Below, in pieces: positions 1 to 9,318 of a stretch of 64,000 nucleotides of DNA. How positions within the stretch are numbered: position 1 is the stretch's first letter; every line of letters begins with the position of its first letter. The DNA lies in contig JAHYZZ010000004.1 of the NCBI GenBank assembly GCA_019424135.1, positions 1-64,000 of the forward strand, given 5' to 3'. The DNA comes from Lachnospiraceae bacterium. GTDB taxonomy: Bacteria > Bacillota > Clostridia > Lachnospirales > Lachnospiraceae. Made by a program: the position numbers and the translations under genes. The notes beneath the pieces are model-generated. The model made no database searches. It was not told the origin of the DNA and saw only the letters and a program-made list of their open reading frames with translations.

Positions 1-70
1 AGAATACGAAGAGAAATTTTCTGCCGCTGGAAATCCTATCTGTAAATTAACCTTCAGAAGGAAAGCTTAA
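1..70 (+). other. Possible 3' end of an upstream gene
   Basis: The first bases are open on the plus strand in two frames: frame 1 to a TAA at 43-45 and frame 2 to a TAA at 68-70. Either could be the tail of a gene that starts outside the window, but the stretch is too short to choose between them or name a product. No terminator hairpin was seen before the next ribosome binding site at 110-115. Confidence 0.2.
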
Positions 71-121
71 ATTCTCTCCTGCATATAATAATAAGGAAAT
101 ATAAGATCTGGAGGGAAATAT

Positions 122-259
122 ATGAGACATCGAAGCAAAAAAAACCTGAGCCAGAAAATGTGCGAATTCACTTATCGCTGCCCTCATTTCCGCCAGGGAC
201 TCCGTCAACTGAACACTTCTATAAAAGAAGTTTTCCGTATATTAAACCCCAGATGCTAG
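122..259 (+). CDS. Small Cys-containing protein, 45 aa, function unknown
   Basis: An ATG at 122 is preceded by GGAGGG (110-115) at ideal spacing and opens a 45-codon frame ending in TAG at 257-259. The product is basic and has three cysteines (residues 14, 20 and the C-terminal residue 45). The stop overlaps the AGGAGG that serves the thioredoxin-like gene starting at 273, so the two are probably translated from one mRNA. I do not recognise the family. The good ribosome binding site and tight coupling to the next gene support a real gene; the length alone does not. Confidence 0.45.
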   Translation: MRHRSKKNLSQKMCEFTYRCPHFRQGLRQLNTSIKEVFRILNPRC

Positions 260-272
260 GAGGCCAATTACC

Positions 273-596
273 ATGCGCCATTTGACCACAGAAAGTTTTT
301 ATCAGGTAATCCAGGGTTCTTCTGTGCCAGTTATTGTTATGTTTTATGCCAGCTGGTGCACCAAGTGTGCAATGATGAAGCCGGTTGCGGAAGATCTGGA
401 AACTGAATTTCAAGGACAGATTCTTTTTTGTGATATCGACGTAGACGAGTCCGCAGTCCCAGCCAGAGAGTATGCCGGTGAGGTCGTTCCTGCTTTCGTA
501 TGCTTCCGCCACGGTTCCTGCCTGGGCAGTATGAGCGGAATCATAGAAGAAACGTTGTTGAAACAGCGGATACAGAAAATCTTCAGAAAGACTTAA
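273..596 (+). CDS. Thioredoxin-family protein
   Basis: A 107-residue protein with the thioredoxin fold pattern: a beta strand (VIVMFYASWC) leading into a WCTKC active site at about residues 29-33 and a following helix with MMKP. In the C-terminal half, EVVPAF supplies the cis-proline that sits opposite the active site in this family. The length is that of a single-domain thioredoxin. The CxxC carries Thr-Lys rather than the Gly-Pro of housekeeping TrxA, so it is likely a specialised thiol-disulfide reductant. It has no signal peptide, so it should be cytoplasmic. The ATG at 273 follows AGGAGG (258-263), which overlaps the stop of the small upstream ORF. Confidence 0.85.
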   Translation: MRHLTTESFYQVIQGSSVPVIVMFYASWCTKCAMMKPVAEDLETEFQGQILFCDIDVDESAVPAREYAGEVVPAFVCFRHGSCLGSMSGIIEETLLKQRIQKIFRKT

Positions 597-686
597 TGTA
601 GATTTTATTTGCAATTATAGGCAGATATGTTATATTGATTAATGTATAAATTATGGAAAAGGGGGCTTGGTGAGTACACCACGCAT

Positions 687-1943
687 ATGAAAAAAATGAA
701 AAGAACATTACCGGTATTTCTGGCTGCTGCCCTTTGTACGGCATCTCTTCCACTCGCCGTACAGGCTGACAGCTCCAAAGTTGTAACTTTGGGTGCAGAC
801 CTGTCACAGGAACAAAAGACTTCCATGTATGAATATTTCGGAACATCTTCCGATCAGGTCCAGACAATTGAAGTCACAAATGCGGATGAACGCCAATATA
901 TGGAAGGAATTGCAACCGAAGAGCAGATCGGTACCAGAACCTACAGCTGCTCTTATGTAGAGCCTACTTCTGACGGCGGTATCCAGGTAAAGGTTGCCAA
1001 CCTGACCTACGTGACCAGCTCTATGATTGCCAGCACACTGACAACCTCCGGCGTTGAAAACTGTAATGTGGTTGCAGCCTCTCCGATCGCCGTATCCGGT
1101 ACCGGCGCTCTGACCGGCATCATGATGGCATATGAGACCGCCAGCGGCAAAACTCTAAATGAAGGTCAAAAGGAAGCTGCCACAGAAGAACTGGTGACTA
1201 CCGGAGAGTTAGCTGACGCTGTCGGCGATCAAGCTGCTACCGGTCTGATGAATGATGTCAAAGAACAAGTCATTGAAGATGGCATCAGCGATCCGTCCAA
1301 AATCCAGGACGTCGTCAATGACGCTGCCAAGACCTACAACATTACACTGACTGAAGATCAGATGAACAAGATCACCTCTTTGATGGAAAACATTTCCCAG
1401 TATGACTATGACGTCAACGCTCTAAAAAGCACACTGGATAATCTGAACGGAGAAAGTGGCGGATTCTTCTCTAACTTATGGGATTCCATTACCGGATTCT
1501 TTGGCGGAGATTCCACAGGCGGCATTATCAACGACACCAAAGACGATGTCTTAGGATCTGATGTCGTAACTGACAGCACCTTAGATTCTTCCGAGTCGGA
1601 AAGTACAGACGATTCTGAGAAAGAAAGCGGCGGATTCTGGAGCAATATCGTAAGCTTCTTTGAAAATCTTTTCGATGGCGGCGATGACACAAACACTTCG
1701 GACGACACCACGGACACCACCGATGAAACCACCGATGAAACAACAGGTGAGACAGAGGATAGTCTTACGGATGAGACAGCTGGTACAGACGAAACAACCA
1801 GCGAGGCAGATGAGAGTACAGTCCAGGACGCAGATGCTGAAACCGACTCTTCCAATGATACTTCATCAGACACCACTACCAGCTCAGACACTGATACTAC
1901 CGGAACTAACGGTACAACGGACAATACCCAGACAACGCCATAA
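687..1943 (+). CDS. Secreted DUF1002-family protein with acidic Ser/Thr-rich tail
   Basis: Starting at the ATG at 687 (MKKMKRTLPVF) gives a clear signal peptide ending near VQA-DSS; the upstream ATG at 642 lacks a ribosome binding site. Residues about 30-250 match the DUF1002 (YpuA-like) family as I know it: a VTLGADLS opening, then TGALTGIMMAYE and a helical part. The rest is unusual. Two similar Gly/Phe/Trp-rich amphipathic segments (GGFFSNLWDSITGFFGG and GGFWSNIVSFFENLFDGG) are followed by a long tail made almost only of Thr, Asp, Ser and Glu. No LPXTG motif is visible. The biochemical role of the family is unknown. Confidence 0.8.
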   Translation: MKKMKRTLPVFLAAALCTASLPLAVQADSSKVVTLGADLSQEQKTSMYEYFGTSSDQVQTIEVTNADERQYMEGIATEEQIGTRTYSCSYVEPTSDGGIQVKVANLTYVTSSMIASTLTTSGVENCNVVAASPIAVSGTGALTGIMMAYETASGKTLNEGQKEAATEELVTTGELADAVGDQAATGLMNDVKEQVIEDGISDPSKIQDVVNDAAKTYNITLTEDQMNKITSLMENISQYDYDVNALKSTLDNLNGESGGFFSNLWDSITGFFGGDSTGGIINDTKDDVLGSDVVTDSTLDSSESESTDDSEKESGGFWSNIVSFFENLFDGGDDTNTSDDTTDTTDETTDETTGETEDSLTDETAGTDETTSEADESTVQDADAETDSSNDTSSDTTTSSDTDTTGTNGTTDNTQTTP

Positions 1944-1977
1944 ATTCTGATCTGATATTGTCATTCCTAAAAAGAGC

Positions 1978-2009
1978 AAGAGCGCGGGGCATTTGCCTCG
2001 CGCTCTTTT
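1978..2009. terminator. Rho-independent terminator between convergent genes
   Basis: Stem GAGCGCGGGGC (1980-1990) pairs with GCCTCGCGCTC through a short loop, with one G-U pair, followed by TTTT. It ends the DUF1002 gene and may also serve glgB, which arrives from the other side. Confidence 0.85.
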
Positions 2010-2047
2010 CCAATCCCTTCATGCTTTATCATCAAGCAACTCCATCC

Positions 2048-3958
2048 CTAAAATTCAAAAATTGCAACGCCATAGGGTGATAACGGATAAGCAAAGGAAT
2101 ACGGTCTTCCGTCACATTCTTTCTTTACCGCTTTATATACCGGCTTCTTTTCTCGACCGTTTCCACCGTATTTTTCTTCATCGCTGTCCAACACCAGCTT
2201 GTACTGCTTTCTTCTAGGTACTCCTACCCGATAATCCGCCCACTCCATCGGAGTAAAATTACAGATAAACAATAAATTCTTCTTATTATCTTTGGAGTGC
2301 CTCATAAAACTGAAAATGCTTCTATACCGGTCATCCGCATTGATCCACTCAAAGCCCTCCCATGAATCATCCATTTCATAAAGCGCCTTATTTTTCTTAT
2401 ACAGATGCAAAAGATCAGCAAACCAGTTCTGAATTGCCTGGTGTTCCTTTTCTGCCAACAGGAACCAGTCAAGCTCCCGCTCTTCACTCCATTCTCTAAG
2501 CTGGGCAAATTCTTGTCCCATAAATAGCAGCTTCTTTCCTACGTGGCCAATCATGAATGCATACCCGACTTTCAGATTCGCATATTTATCAAATCCAAGG
2601 CCCGGCATCTTATTCAACATAGAACACTTCAGATGCACCACCTCGTCATGAGACAGCACCAAAATATAATTTTCACTGTACGCATAACTCATGGCAAAGG
2701 TCATCAGATTGTGATTATCCTTGCGAAAATATGGATCCAGCTTCATATATTCTGTAAAGTCATGCATCCATCCCATATTCCATTTCAAGCTAAATCCCAG
2801 ACCGTCTTCCTCCACAGGTCCCGTCACCTTCGGCCAGGCTGTCGACTCCTCCGCAATCATAAGGGATCCCGGATTTCGTCCCAGCACAACAGAATTCAGG
2901 TGCTTGAAGAAGTCGATGGCTTCCAGATTTTTATTTCCACCATATTTATTGGCTACCCACTGACCATCCTGCTTCCCATAATCCAGATACAACATAGACG
3001 CCACCGCATCCACACGAAGCCCGTCCACATGATACTGTTCAATCCAGAACAATGCATTGGATATGAGGAAATTACGCACTTCATTCTTTCCATAGTCAAA
3101 GATTTTGGTGCCCCAGTCCGGATGTTCTCCTTTCCTTGGATCCTGGTATTCATACGTCGGCGTCCCATCAAAATCCGCCAGTCCATGTGCATCTCTTGGA
3201 AAATGTGCCGGTACCCAGTCCAGGATGACACCAATCTTGTTTCTATGAAAATAATTAACCATCCAGGCAAAATCTTCCGGCGTTCCGTATCGGGAGGTAG
3301 GCGCAAAATAACCCGTTACCTGATATCCCCAGGAACCATCAAAGGGATGTTCTGCAATTCCAATAAGTTCGATATGTGTATATCCCATGTATTTTATATA
3401 CTTAACGGCCTCCTGTGCAAATTCCCGATAAGTATAAAATCCTTCATCCTCCCGGCCGGGATGACGCTTCCAGGATCCGATATGTGCTTCATATATCGAC
3501 ATTGGCTCTTTGGTATGATCCCAGCCTGCACGATGTTCCATCCATACGCTGTCCGTCCATTTGATCCGGGACAGATCATAAACCTTTGATGCCGTCCCCG
3601 GTCTTAATTCTGCGTGGAAGGCAAAGGGATCTGCCTTAAAGTTATATTCCCCCTTATAAGTCTTAATACAGTATTTATACATATCATACTGTTTAATTCC
3701 CGGTATAAAGCAAGTGTAGATTCCCAGCGGCTCCTCTCGTTCCATGGGATTTGCTTCCATATCCCAATCGTTAAAATCTCCAACTACAGAAACCTCTTCA
3801 GCATGAGGAGCCCACACCGCAAAATATACCCCTTCCGTCTTTCCATCTTTTACAATATGAGCCCCCAGCTTATTATAAATCTCATAATGATTCCCCTGGC
3901 CATAGAGATACTGGTCCAGTTCTCCTACTTCATATGGTTTCTTTTTCTTTTTTGCCAT
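2048..3958 (-). CDS. glgB: 1,4-alpha-glucan branching enzyme
   Basis: A GH13 glycogen branching enzyme that cuts alpha-1,4 chains and rejoins them as alpha-1,6 branches. An N-terminal CBM48-like domain (about residues 20-110, with VYFAVWAPHAEEVSVVGDFN) precedes the GH13 barrel. Catalytic motifs are visible: GLRVDAV (nucleophile Asp near 316), MIAEES (acid Glu near 367) and LSHDEVVH (near 437). The length of 636 residues is normal. I chose the ATG at 3958 (MAKKKKK) because GGGGG lies 6 nt upstream; the in-frame ATG at 3973 would place that site inside the coding region. The partner phosphorylase glgP is far away at 56038-58503. Confidence 0.95.
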   Translation of the reverse strand: MAKKKKKPYEVGELDQYLYGQGNHYEIYNKLGAHIVKDGKTEGVYFAVWAPHAEEVSVVGDFNDWDMEANPMEREEPLGIYTCFIPGIKQYDMYKYCIKTYKGEYNFKADPFAFHAELRPGTASKVYDLSRIKWTDSVWMEHRAGWDHTKEPMSIYEAHIGSWKRHPGREDEGFYTYREFAQEAVKYIKYMGYTHIELIGIAEHPFDGSWGYQVTGYFAPTSRYGTPEDFAWMVNYFHRNKIGVILDWVPAHFPRDAHGLADFDGTPTYEYQDPRKGEHPDWGTKIFDYGKNEVRNFLISNALFWIEQYHVDGLRVDAVASMLYLDYGKQDGQWVANKYGGNKNLEAIDFFKHLNSVVLGRNPGSLMIAEESTAWPKVTGPVEEDGLGFSLKWNMGWMHDFTEYMKLDPYFRKDNHNLMTFAMSYAYSENYILVLSHDEVVHLKCSMLNKMPGLGFDKYANLKVGYAFMIGHVGKKLLFMGQEFAQLREWSEERELDWFLLAEKEHQAIQNWFADLLHLYKKNKALYEMDDSWEGFEWINADDRYRSIFSFMRHSKDNKKNLLFICNFTPMEWADYRVGVPRRKQYKLVLDSDEEKYGGNGREKKPVYKAVKKECDGRPYSFAYPLSPYGVAIFEF

Positions 3959-4020
3959 ATTGAACCCCCACATTTCTGTCCTAATATATCAATATTATAC
4001 TTTAACTGAGCCAAAAAAAA

Positions 4021-4054
4021 AAGAGTTTTGACAAATCTATCTGTCAAAACTCTT
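4021..4054 (-). terminator. Terminator after the 944-residue protein gene
   Basis: AAGAGTTTTGACA (4021-4033) and TGTCAAAACTCTT (4042-4054) form a perfect 13-bp stem. On the minus strand it is followed by a run of ten T, so it ends the gene at 4065-6899 just upstream of glgB. Confidence 0.9.
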
Positions 4055-4064
4055 AATTTTTTCC

Positions 4065-6899
4065 TTAAATCTTAAAATCTTCTTCTTTTAAGATAATTCT
4101 GTCTGAATCGTCAGTCCCTTTTCCGAAGACACGTCTTGCCAAATGCTTTACGTTTGCTTTCTGAGAATGCTCAATCGCTTCATCCATGATCTCCTTCACT
4201 TCCGCAACAGATACGGCGTGATCCTCTCTCTGCATCACATCAATCCTGCTGTACAAAGCAAGAATGCCCATTTCATCCAGCTTATATCCGTTTTCCTTTG
4301 CGTACGTCTGACCAAAGGTCACCAGTTCATCGTTGATGAATACCGGAAGTTCCAGTTTAGACGTAAACTTCTTTTTAAATTCAGGGCTGATGGCCAATAC
4401 TCTCTCCAATGGCTTCTTCTGATCCTCAAGGACGAATAAAAGCTCGCCTGTCTTCTTCTCCATCAGATAATTCAGCTCTTTAATCGTTCTGGAATTCAGC
4501 TTCCCGGCTTTCTCAATAATAATCGCACCACCGCGGAGCTTCTGTATAATATTGGTCAGTTCTTTTTTATTTAAGGACTCTCCCGTTACGATCGCCACTT
4601 TGCCCTGCTTTAAGTTCCTCTGCTTCTGGATCGCTTTTACAATATCTACTGCAAGCACTGTCTTTCCAGAACCTTTCCGTCCAACCACCAGCAGGTTTCC
4701 GGTCTTGGAGGTTCCTTCTCTTTGTGCCCTCCTGTCATTATCAAGCACCTCTACGATCTGCTCACTCATACCTCTGACCGGAACAAAGTAAGAAAATAAT
4801 TTCTTCTGTTCCTCCGTAAGTCCGGCCTTCAGTCCAATCTCACTGGTCGCACTTAGATCATAACGTCCTGTTACTACAAAGCCGGTATCAAAAGGTACAC
4901 CGCTTCCCTTGGACTTTTTGATTCTCTCCTGAATCTCTTCTTCCGAAGGCTCTTCGATTTCTAGTTCCTCTGCTTCAAAATCCTCTTCCTCAAAGTCTTC
5001 TTCTTCGAAGTCCTCTTCTTCAAAGTCCTCTTCCTCAAAGTCTTCTTCTTCGAAGTCCTCTTCCTCAAAATCTTCTTCTTCGAAGTCTTCTTCCTCGAAA
5101 TCTGCTTCTTCTAATTCATCCTCTTCAAAATCTTCTTCATCTTCAAAGTCATCGTCAAAATCGTCATCGAAGTCATCCTCGAAGTCATCCTCAAAGTCCG
5201 GTTCTTCGAAATCTGCTTCTTCATAATCTGATTCTTCAAAGTCTTCCTCTGGCGGCTCTTCCTCTATTACTTCAGCCTCGACTTCTTCCACTTCCCCGGA
5301 CTTGTCTTCGTCAAAATCTTCACCCAGATCCATGTCGAAATCATCAAAGTCTTCGTAATCGTCTTCGATTTCAAAGTCTTCGCTGAAATCTTCCATCTCA
5401 TCTGTACTCTGATCCATCTCCGCGACCAGCTTTACAAGATCATCGGGAATCCTCTGAGTCTTACCTTCTGTAAATGCGTTGTCAAGAAGTGCTTCTTTCT
5501 CAGCCTCCTCTGCCGCCTTCCTTGCCGCTTCTTCCTCCGCAGCTTTTCTTGCGGCTTCTTCTTCTGCTGCCTTTCTTGCGGCTTCTTCTTCCGCAGCTTT
5601 TCTAGCAGCTTCTTCTTCTGCCGCCTTTCTTGCCGCCTCAGCCTCAGCCGCCTTGCGCTCTACTTCCCGGCGTTCTTCCTCCTGACGGCGCTTGGCTTCT
5701 TCTCTTTCTTTCCGCAGTCTCTCCTCATCTTTTGCCTTCTGCTCCTCAATCGCTTCTGCGTTTTCCTTCTGCTTTTCTTCCCATTCCTGAAGAATATCAT
5801 CGATCCGCATCTGACTGGTGATTCTTAAATCTTCTTCCTTTTTCTCCATGGCTTCTTTTTCGATATTGATACCGCTTGCGACAGCCACACCATTTGCCAG
5901 CGCCTCCTTAAGAGTTGCTCCTTTTACCACCTGGGTAATGGCAGAATGTTTTTTTGGTTCTTCTTCCGGTTCTTCTTCCGATTCGTCTTCCGGTTGTTCC
6001 TCCGCCTCGTCATCTGATTCTGCCATAGTTCTTTCCATTTCTTCTACAACCTCTGCAAGATTTGCAGCCTGCTCAGGGGCGGAAGATTCCTCCTCCACAA
6101 CTTCTGCGTCCTCGATCTCTTCCTCTTCGCTGTTTGCTTCCTCTGTCTGGAGTTCTTCCTCTTGAGGCTCCTCCTCTTGAGGCTCCTCTTCTTGAGGCTC
6201 TTCTTCCTGCTGTAATTCTTCTTGCTCTTCTCTTTCTCCCACTTCCGGTGCAGCTGCTTCTGGCCTTTTCTTCGGTGCTCCTGGTCTGCTGTCGTATTTT
6301 TCCTGCTGCAGCGGAGTCAAGGGCTTGTATTTCATCTTCAGCTCCATTGCCTTATAAACATACTTTCCCTCGCTGAACCACAGAATCAAGTCGTCACACT
6401 CTTCCAGACATTCCGCTGTCATACCGGCCTTATGATATAATTCTGCCAACTCGTATGCCCATTTTTCAACATATTCCGCTTTTTTAAAATCCTCCAGCGC
6501 AGAAATCTGCTCTGTGAGAGGTGCTCCCTGGGCCTTAAGGATCTTATATTTCAAGATGTACTGATTTGGATCCCTAGGTGCCAGCTTCACAAATTCTTCG
6601 TAACAGTCGGATGCCTCTTCCACATCGTTGATCTTCAGAGCCAGCGTCCCCAGACGGTATACAATCTTTCTGCTACCCGGAGATCGGTCAAATGCTACAA
6701 ATAATATATCCCGGCTCTTTTGAAACTCCCCGTTACACTCATAAATTTCGCTGACAGTATTCAGCATCGAGGCGCTTTTTACCCTGCGCCAGTCGATCGT
6801 ATCTGCAATCTCCATAGCCTTTTTATACTGCTTGTTTTCCATATATTCAAGCATTTGTTCCGTTTTTACCCGATATTCATATTTATCCAAATCTCTCAC
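4065..6899 (-). CDS. TPR, low-complexity and AAA-ATPase-like protein, 944 aa
   Basis: I do not know a named family for the whole protein. Residues 1-200 are helical TPR-like repeats. Residues about 200-330 are Glu-rich, followed by a long charged coiled coil with five tandem [13 protein letters not shown] units. A very acidic region (about 480-660) then holds eight tandem EEEDF pentapeptides. The C-terminal 280 residues look like a P-loop ATPase: GRKGSGKT (Walker A, near 735-743), a [10 protein letters not shown] strand in the Walker B position, and a helical lid resembling the CbxX/SpoVK type of AAA protein. Starting at residue 1 avoids any signal peptide, so it is probably cytoplasmic. It stands alone between glgB and a sugar-acid reductase. 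Confidence 0.75.
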   Translation of the reverse strand: MRDLDKYEYRVKTEQMLEYMENKQYKKAMEIADTIDWRRVKSASMLNTVSEIYECNGEFQKSRDILFVAFDRSPGSRKIVYRLGTLALKINDVEEASDCYEEFVKLAPRDPNQYILKYKILKAQGAPLTEQISALEDFKKAEYVEKWAYELAELYHKAGMTAECLEECDDLILWFSEGKYVYKAMELKMKYKPLTPLQQEKYDSRPGAPKKRPEAAAPEVGEREEQEELQQEEEPQEEEPQEEEPQEEELQTEEANSEEEEIEDAEVVEEESSAPEQAANLAEVVEEMERTMAESDDEAEEQPEDESEEEPEEEPKKHSAITQVVKGATLKEALANGVAVASGINIEKEAMEKKEEDLRITSQMRIDDILQEWEEKQKENAEAIEEQKAKDEERLRKEREEAKRRQEEERREVERKAAEAEAARKAAEEEAARKAAEEEAARKAAEEEAARKAAEEEAARKAAEEAEKEALLDNAFTEGKTQRIPDDLVKLVAEMDQSTDEMEDFSEDFEIEDDYEDFDDFDMDLGEDFDEDKSGEVEEVEAEVIEEEPPEEDFEESDYEEADFEEPDFEDDFEDDFDDDFDDDFEDEEDFEEDELEEADFEEEDFEEEDFEEEDFEEEDFEEEDFEEEDFEEEDFEEEDFEAEELEIEEPSEEEIQERIKKSKGSGVPFDTGFVVTGRYDLSATSEIGLKAGLTEEQKKLFSYFVPVRGMSEQIVEVLDNDRRAQREGTSKTGNLLVVGRKGSGKTVLAVDIVKAIQKQRNLKQGKVAIVTGESLNKKELTNIIQKLRGGAIIIEKAGKLNSRTIKELNYLMEKKTGELLFVLEDQKKPLERVLAISPEFKKKFTSKLELPVFINDELVTFGQTYAKENGYKLDEMGILALYSRIDVMQREDHAVSVAEVKEIMDEAIEHSQKANVKHLARRVFGKGTDDSDRIILKEEDFKI
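4975..5095 (-). repeat. Tandem 15-bp coding repeat (EEEDF x 8)
   Basis: Eight consecutive 15-bp units encode EEEDF inside the 944-residue protein. Units differ only at synonymous third positions (TCC/TCT, TCA/TCG), so the amino-acid repeat is kept while the DNA has drifted. Confidence 0.9.
5508..5642 (-). repeat. Tandem 27-bp coding repeat (AARKAAEEE x 5)
   Basis: Five 27-bp units encode a nine-residue alanine/charged heptad-like repeat in the predicted coiled coil of the 944-residue protein. Synonymous differences separate the units; the last ends in EEA rather than EEE. Confidence 0.85.
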
Positions 6900-7063
6900 C
6901 TCAAAATTTATTTATAATACTCGTTATTTTTATAATTATACGTATATAAGTTTATCATACGCCATATACATTGTCAAAATATACGAGAAAATTTGTTACA
7001 AAAATATTACAAACTACATAATTCATGCTATTATATAACTATCTTTTGATAAGGAGGCACATC

Positions 7064-8677
7064 ATGAAACTTACATTAAACGGAATCCAAAACAAAGCAG
7101 ACTGGGAAGCCGCAGGAATCACTCTTCCCGGATATGATGTGGAAGCAGCTGCCAAAAAAGCAAAAGCTGCCCCTCGTTGGGCTCACTTTGGGATTGGCAA
7201 CATCTTCCGCATCTTTATCGGAGGTATCGCAGACGGCATGCTGGAAAATGGGGATCTGGACACTGCCCTTACCTGCGTGGAGACCTTCGACTACGATGTT
7301 GTTGACAAGATCTACCGGCCCTTTGACAACTTGGGGCTAAGTGTGATTCTTCACACAGACGGAACCAGAGACATAAAGGTGCTTGCTTCCTTCGGCGAAG
7401 CTATCAAAGCACAGAGCAGTGACACGGCTCTGTGGGCACGGCTGAAGGAAATCTTTACCTCCCCTTCTCTTCAACTGGTGTCCTTTACCATTACAGAAAA
7501 AGGCTATGCCCTCACCACTTCTGCCGGAAACTATCTTCCTTATGTACAGGCAGATATTGAAAACGGTCCTGAAAAAGCCACCGGCGCCATGGGCATCGTC
7601 ACCGCTATGCTTCTTGAACGGTATCGCAGCGGCAAAACTCCTCTCGCTCTGGTTTCCATGGACAACTGTTCCAAAAACGGCAGTCTGCTTCGCAGATCTG
7701 TTCTGACGATGGCAGAAGAATGGCAGAAAAAAGGATATGTGGATCAGGGATTCATTGATTATGTAAGCGATGAAACAGTAGTCGCTTTTCCCTGGACCAT
7801 GATCGATAAGATTACACCTCGCCCAAATCCAGACATCGCCACGGATCTGGAAAAACTTGGTCTACAGGATATGGCACCTGTGGAAACTTCAAAGCGTACT
7901 TATATTGCTCCTTTTATTAACGGTGAAGATCCTCAATATCTGGTCATTGAGGATAACTTTCCCAATGGCCGCCCACCTCTTGAAAAGGGCAAAGGTGTTT
8001 ATCTGGGCAGCCGTGACACCGTCAATAAGTCGGAACGTATGAAAGTCACGGCATTGTTAAACCCTGTTCACTCCGCCGTCGGTCCTTTCGGAGTACTGTT
8101 AGGTGAAGAATACTTCGCTAACATGATCAACCACGATCCCAAACTCATGAAACTTGCAAAAATGGTAGCCTACGATGAAGGCTTCCCAATGGTAGAAAGT
8201 CCAAAAATCATCGATCCAAAGGCCTTTGTAGACGAGCTGTTCCAGCTTCGTTTTATCAACGAGTACCTTTTGGATACCAACATCCGGCTTTGCACCGATG
8301 AATCCCAGGGACTGGGCATCCGGTTTGGAGAAACAATCAAGGCATACACCTCAAAATATGGAAGCGCAGAGCAGCTGACTGCTGTCCCACTCGGCATCGC
8401 AGGCTGGCTTAGGTATATGATGGCTGTAGATGACCAGGGCAATTCTTACACCCTGGCACCAGATCCTCTGGCCGGCGAAATGACCGAGGCTCTGAAAGAT
8501 ATCGTAATCGGGAAGCCAGAAACTTTAACAAATCAGCTAAAGCCGATCCTATCCAACGAAAAGATCTTCTTTACTAACCTTTATGACAATGGCGTTGGTG
8601 AGAAAATCGAAGGCTACTTCCGTGAAATGATAGCAGGTAAGGGCGCTGTCCGGGCAACCATTGACAAATATATGTAA
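7064..8677 (+). CDS. Mannitol dehydrogenase family protein (fructuronate reductase-like)
   Basis: A 537-residue long-chain polyol dehydrogenase. The Rossmann part is marked by HFGIGNIFRIFIGG (near 43-56), and the catalytic Lys/Asn/His set lies in KVTALLNPVHS (about K327, N333, H336). Family members use NAD(H) to interconvert fructuronate and mannonate (UxuB) or fructose and mannitol; the sequence alone does not settle the substrate. UxuB is my first choice from the length. The ATG at 7064 follows AAGGAGG (7051-7057); the longer frame from 7025 has no ribosome binding site. It has no sugar-acid neighbours and ends in a strong terminator, so it is monocistronic. Confidence 0.85.
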   Translation: MKLTLNGIQNKADWEAAGITLPGYDVEAAAKKAKAAPRWAHFGIGNIFRIFIGGIADGMLENGDLDTALTCVETFDYDVVDKIYRPFDNLGLSVILHTDGTRDIKVLASFGEAIKAQSSDTALWARLKEIFTSPSLQLVSFTITEKGYALTTSAGNYLPYVQADIENGPEKATGAMGIVTAMLLERYRSGKTPLALVSMDNCSKNGSLLRRSVLTMAEEWQKKGYVDQGFIDYVSDETVVAFPWTMIDKITPRPNPDIATDLEKLGLQDMAPVETSKRTYIAPFINGEDPQYLVIEDNFPNGRPPLEKGKGVYLGSRDTVNKSERMKVTALLNPVHSAVGPFGVLLGEEYFANMINHDPKLMKLAKMVAYDEGFPMVESPKIIDPKAFVDELFQLRFINEYLLDTNIRLCTDESQGLGIRFGETIKAYTSKYGSAEQLTAVPLGIAGWLRYMMAVDDQGNSYTLAPDPLAGEMTEALKDIVIGKPETLTNQLKPILSNEKIFFTNLYDNGVGEKIEGYFREMIAGKGAVRATIDKYM

Positions 8678-8687
8678 TTACTTTTTA

Positions 8688-8715
8688 CAGGCAGGGAATT
8701 CAAATTCCCTGCCTG
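8688..8715 (+). terminator. Terminator of the polyol dehydrogenase gene
   Basis: CAGGCAGGGAAT and ATTCCCTGCCTG form a perfect 12-bp stem with a TCAA loop, followed by TTTTT. Confidence 0.95.
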
Positions 8716-8732
8716 TTTTTCATAATCAAAAA

Positions 8733-8769
8733 AACAGCCATTACAATCACCGTGACCATAATGGCTGTT
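8733..8769 (-). terminator. Terminator of the candidate large RNA
   Basis: AACAGCCATTA (8733-8743) pairs perfectly with TAATGGCTGTT (8759-8769). On the minus strand the stem is followed by TTTTTTT. It lies downstream of the polyol dehydrogenase terminator and faces the other way. Confidence 0.85.
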
Positions 8770-9225
8770 ATATATTTAGTTTTATCATACTTTTATTTTT
8801 TTATCGGAGGATTTATCTAAAATTCTTCTCGTCCCTTTTATCTATATCATTAATAGATAGAATATAACTCAAAGTCTCGGATAAATGATCTTCTTCTCTT
8901 TATCTTCGATATCTTATTTATACTCCTCCTGTATCTATATAATCTACTTTCATGGCTATTATAATATCTATAACTGTTCCCATTATAGCCAGTGCCCTTA
9001 TTATTTGTCTATAATCGTATTAAGTTATTCCTTCTATAACCTTTCGCTTATATAGTGTCTCGTATAAATCTGATATATTAGGTAATGTTTCTTTACACAT
9101 CTGCTAATATCTTTGAACTACTGTGGTATTCTTTTTCAATATGTCTGCAGATAGAATCTTCTTTCTTAAAATTTATATCCGGTTTTTTCTTCTCCGATTT
9201 CTCTTTTCATTCTGTATTTACCGGT

Positions 9226-9318
9226 TTATCTTTCTCTCTGGTAAAGGCTTATTCTATAGGAACGATGATCTGCCATACCACTAACATATTGACTTTTAAA
9301 TTCTGTTGCTGTGTCCAA
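9226..9318 (-). other. Possible 30-codon ORF inside the candidate RNA
   Basis: A TTG at 9318 lies 9 nt after a perfect AAGGAGG (9334-9328) and opens 30 codons (MDTATEFKSQ..., ending RER) to a TAA. The Shine-Dalgarno also takes part in the AGGCTTA/TAAGCCT pairing of the RNA, so it may be structural. No known family. Confidence 0.2.

Noticed and set aside
2543..3589. Plus-strand ORF of 348 codons
   Set aside because: It is antisense to glgB, whose protein motifs are clear; this frame has no recognisable domain or ribosome binding site.
4975..5642. CRISPR-like direct repeats
   Set aside because: Units are tandem without spacers, in frame, and encode peptide repeats, so this is coding low complexity.
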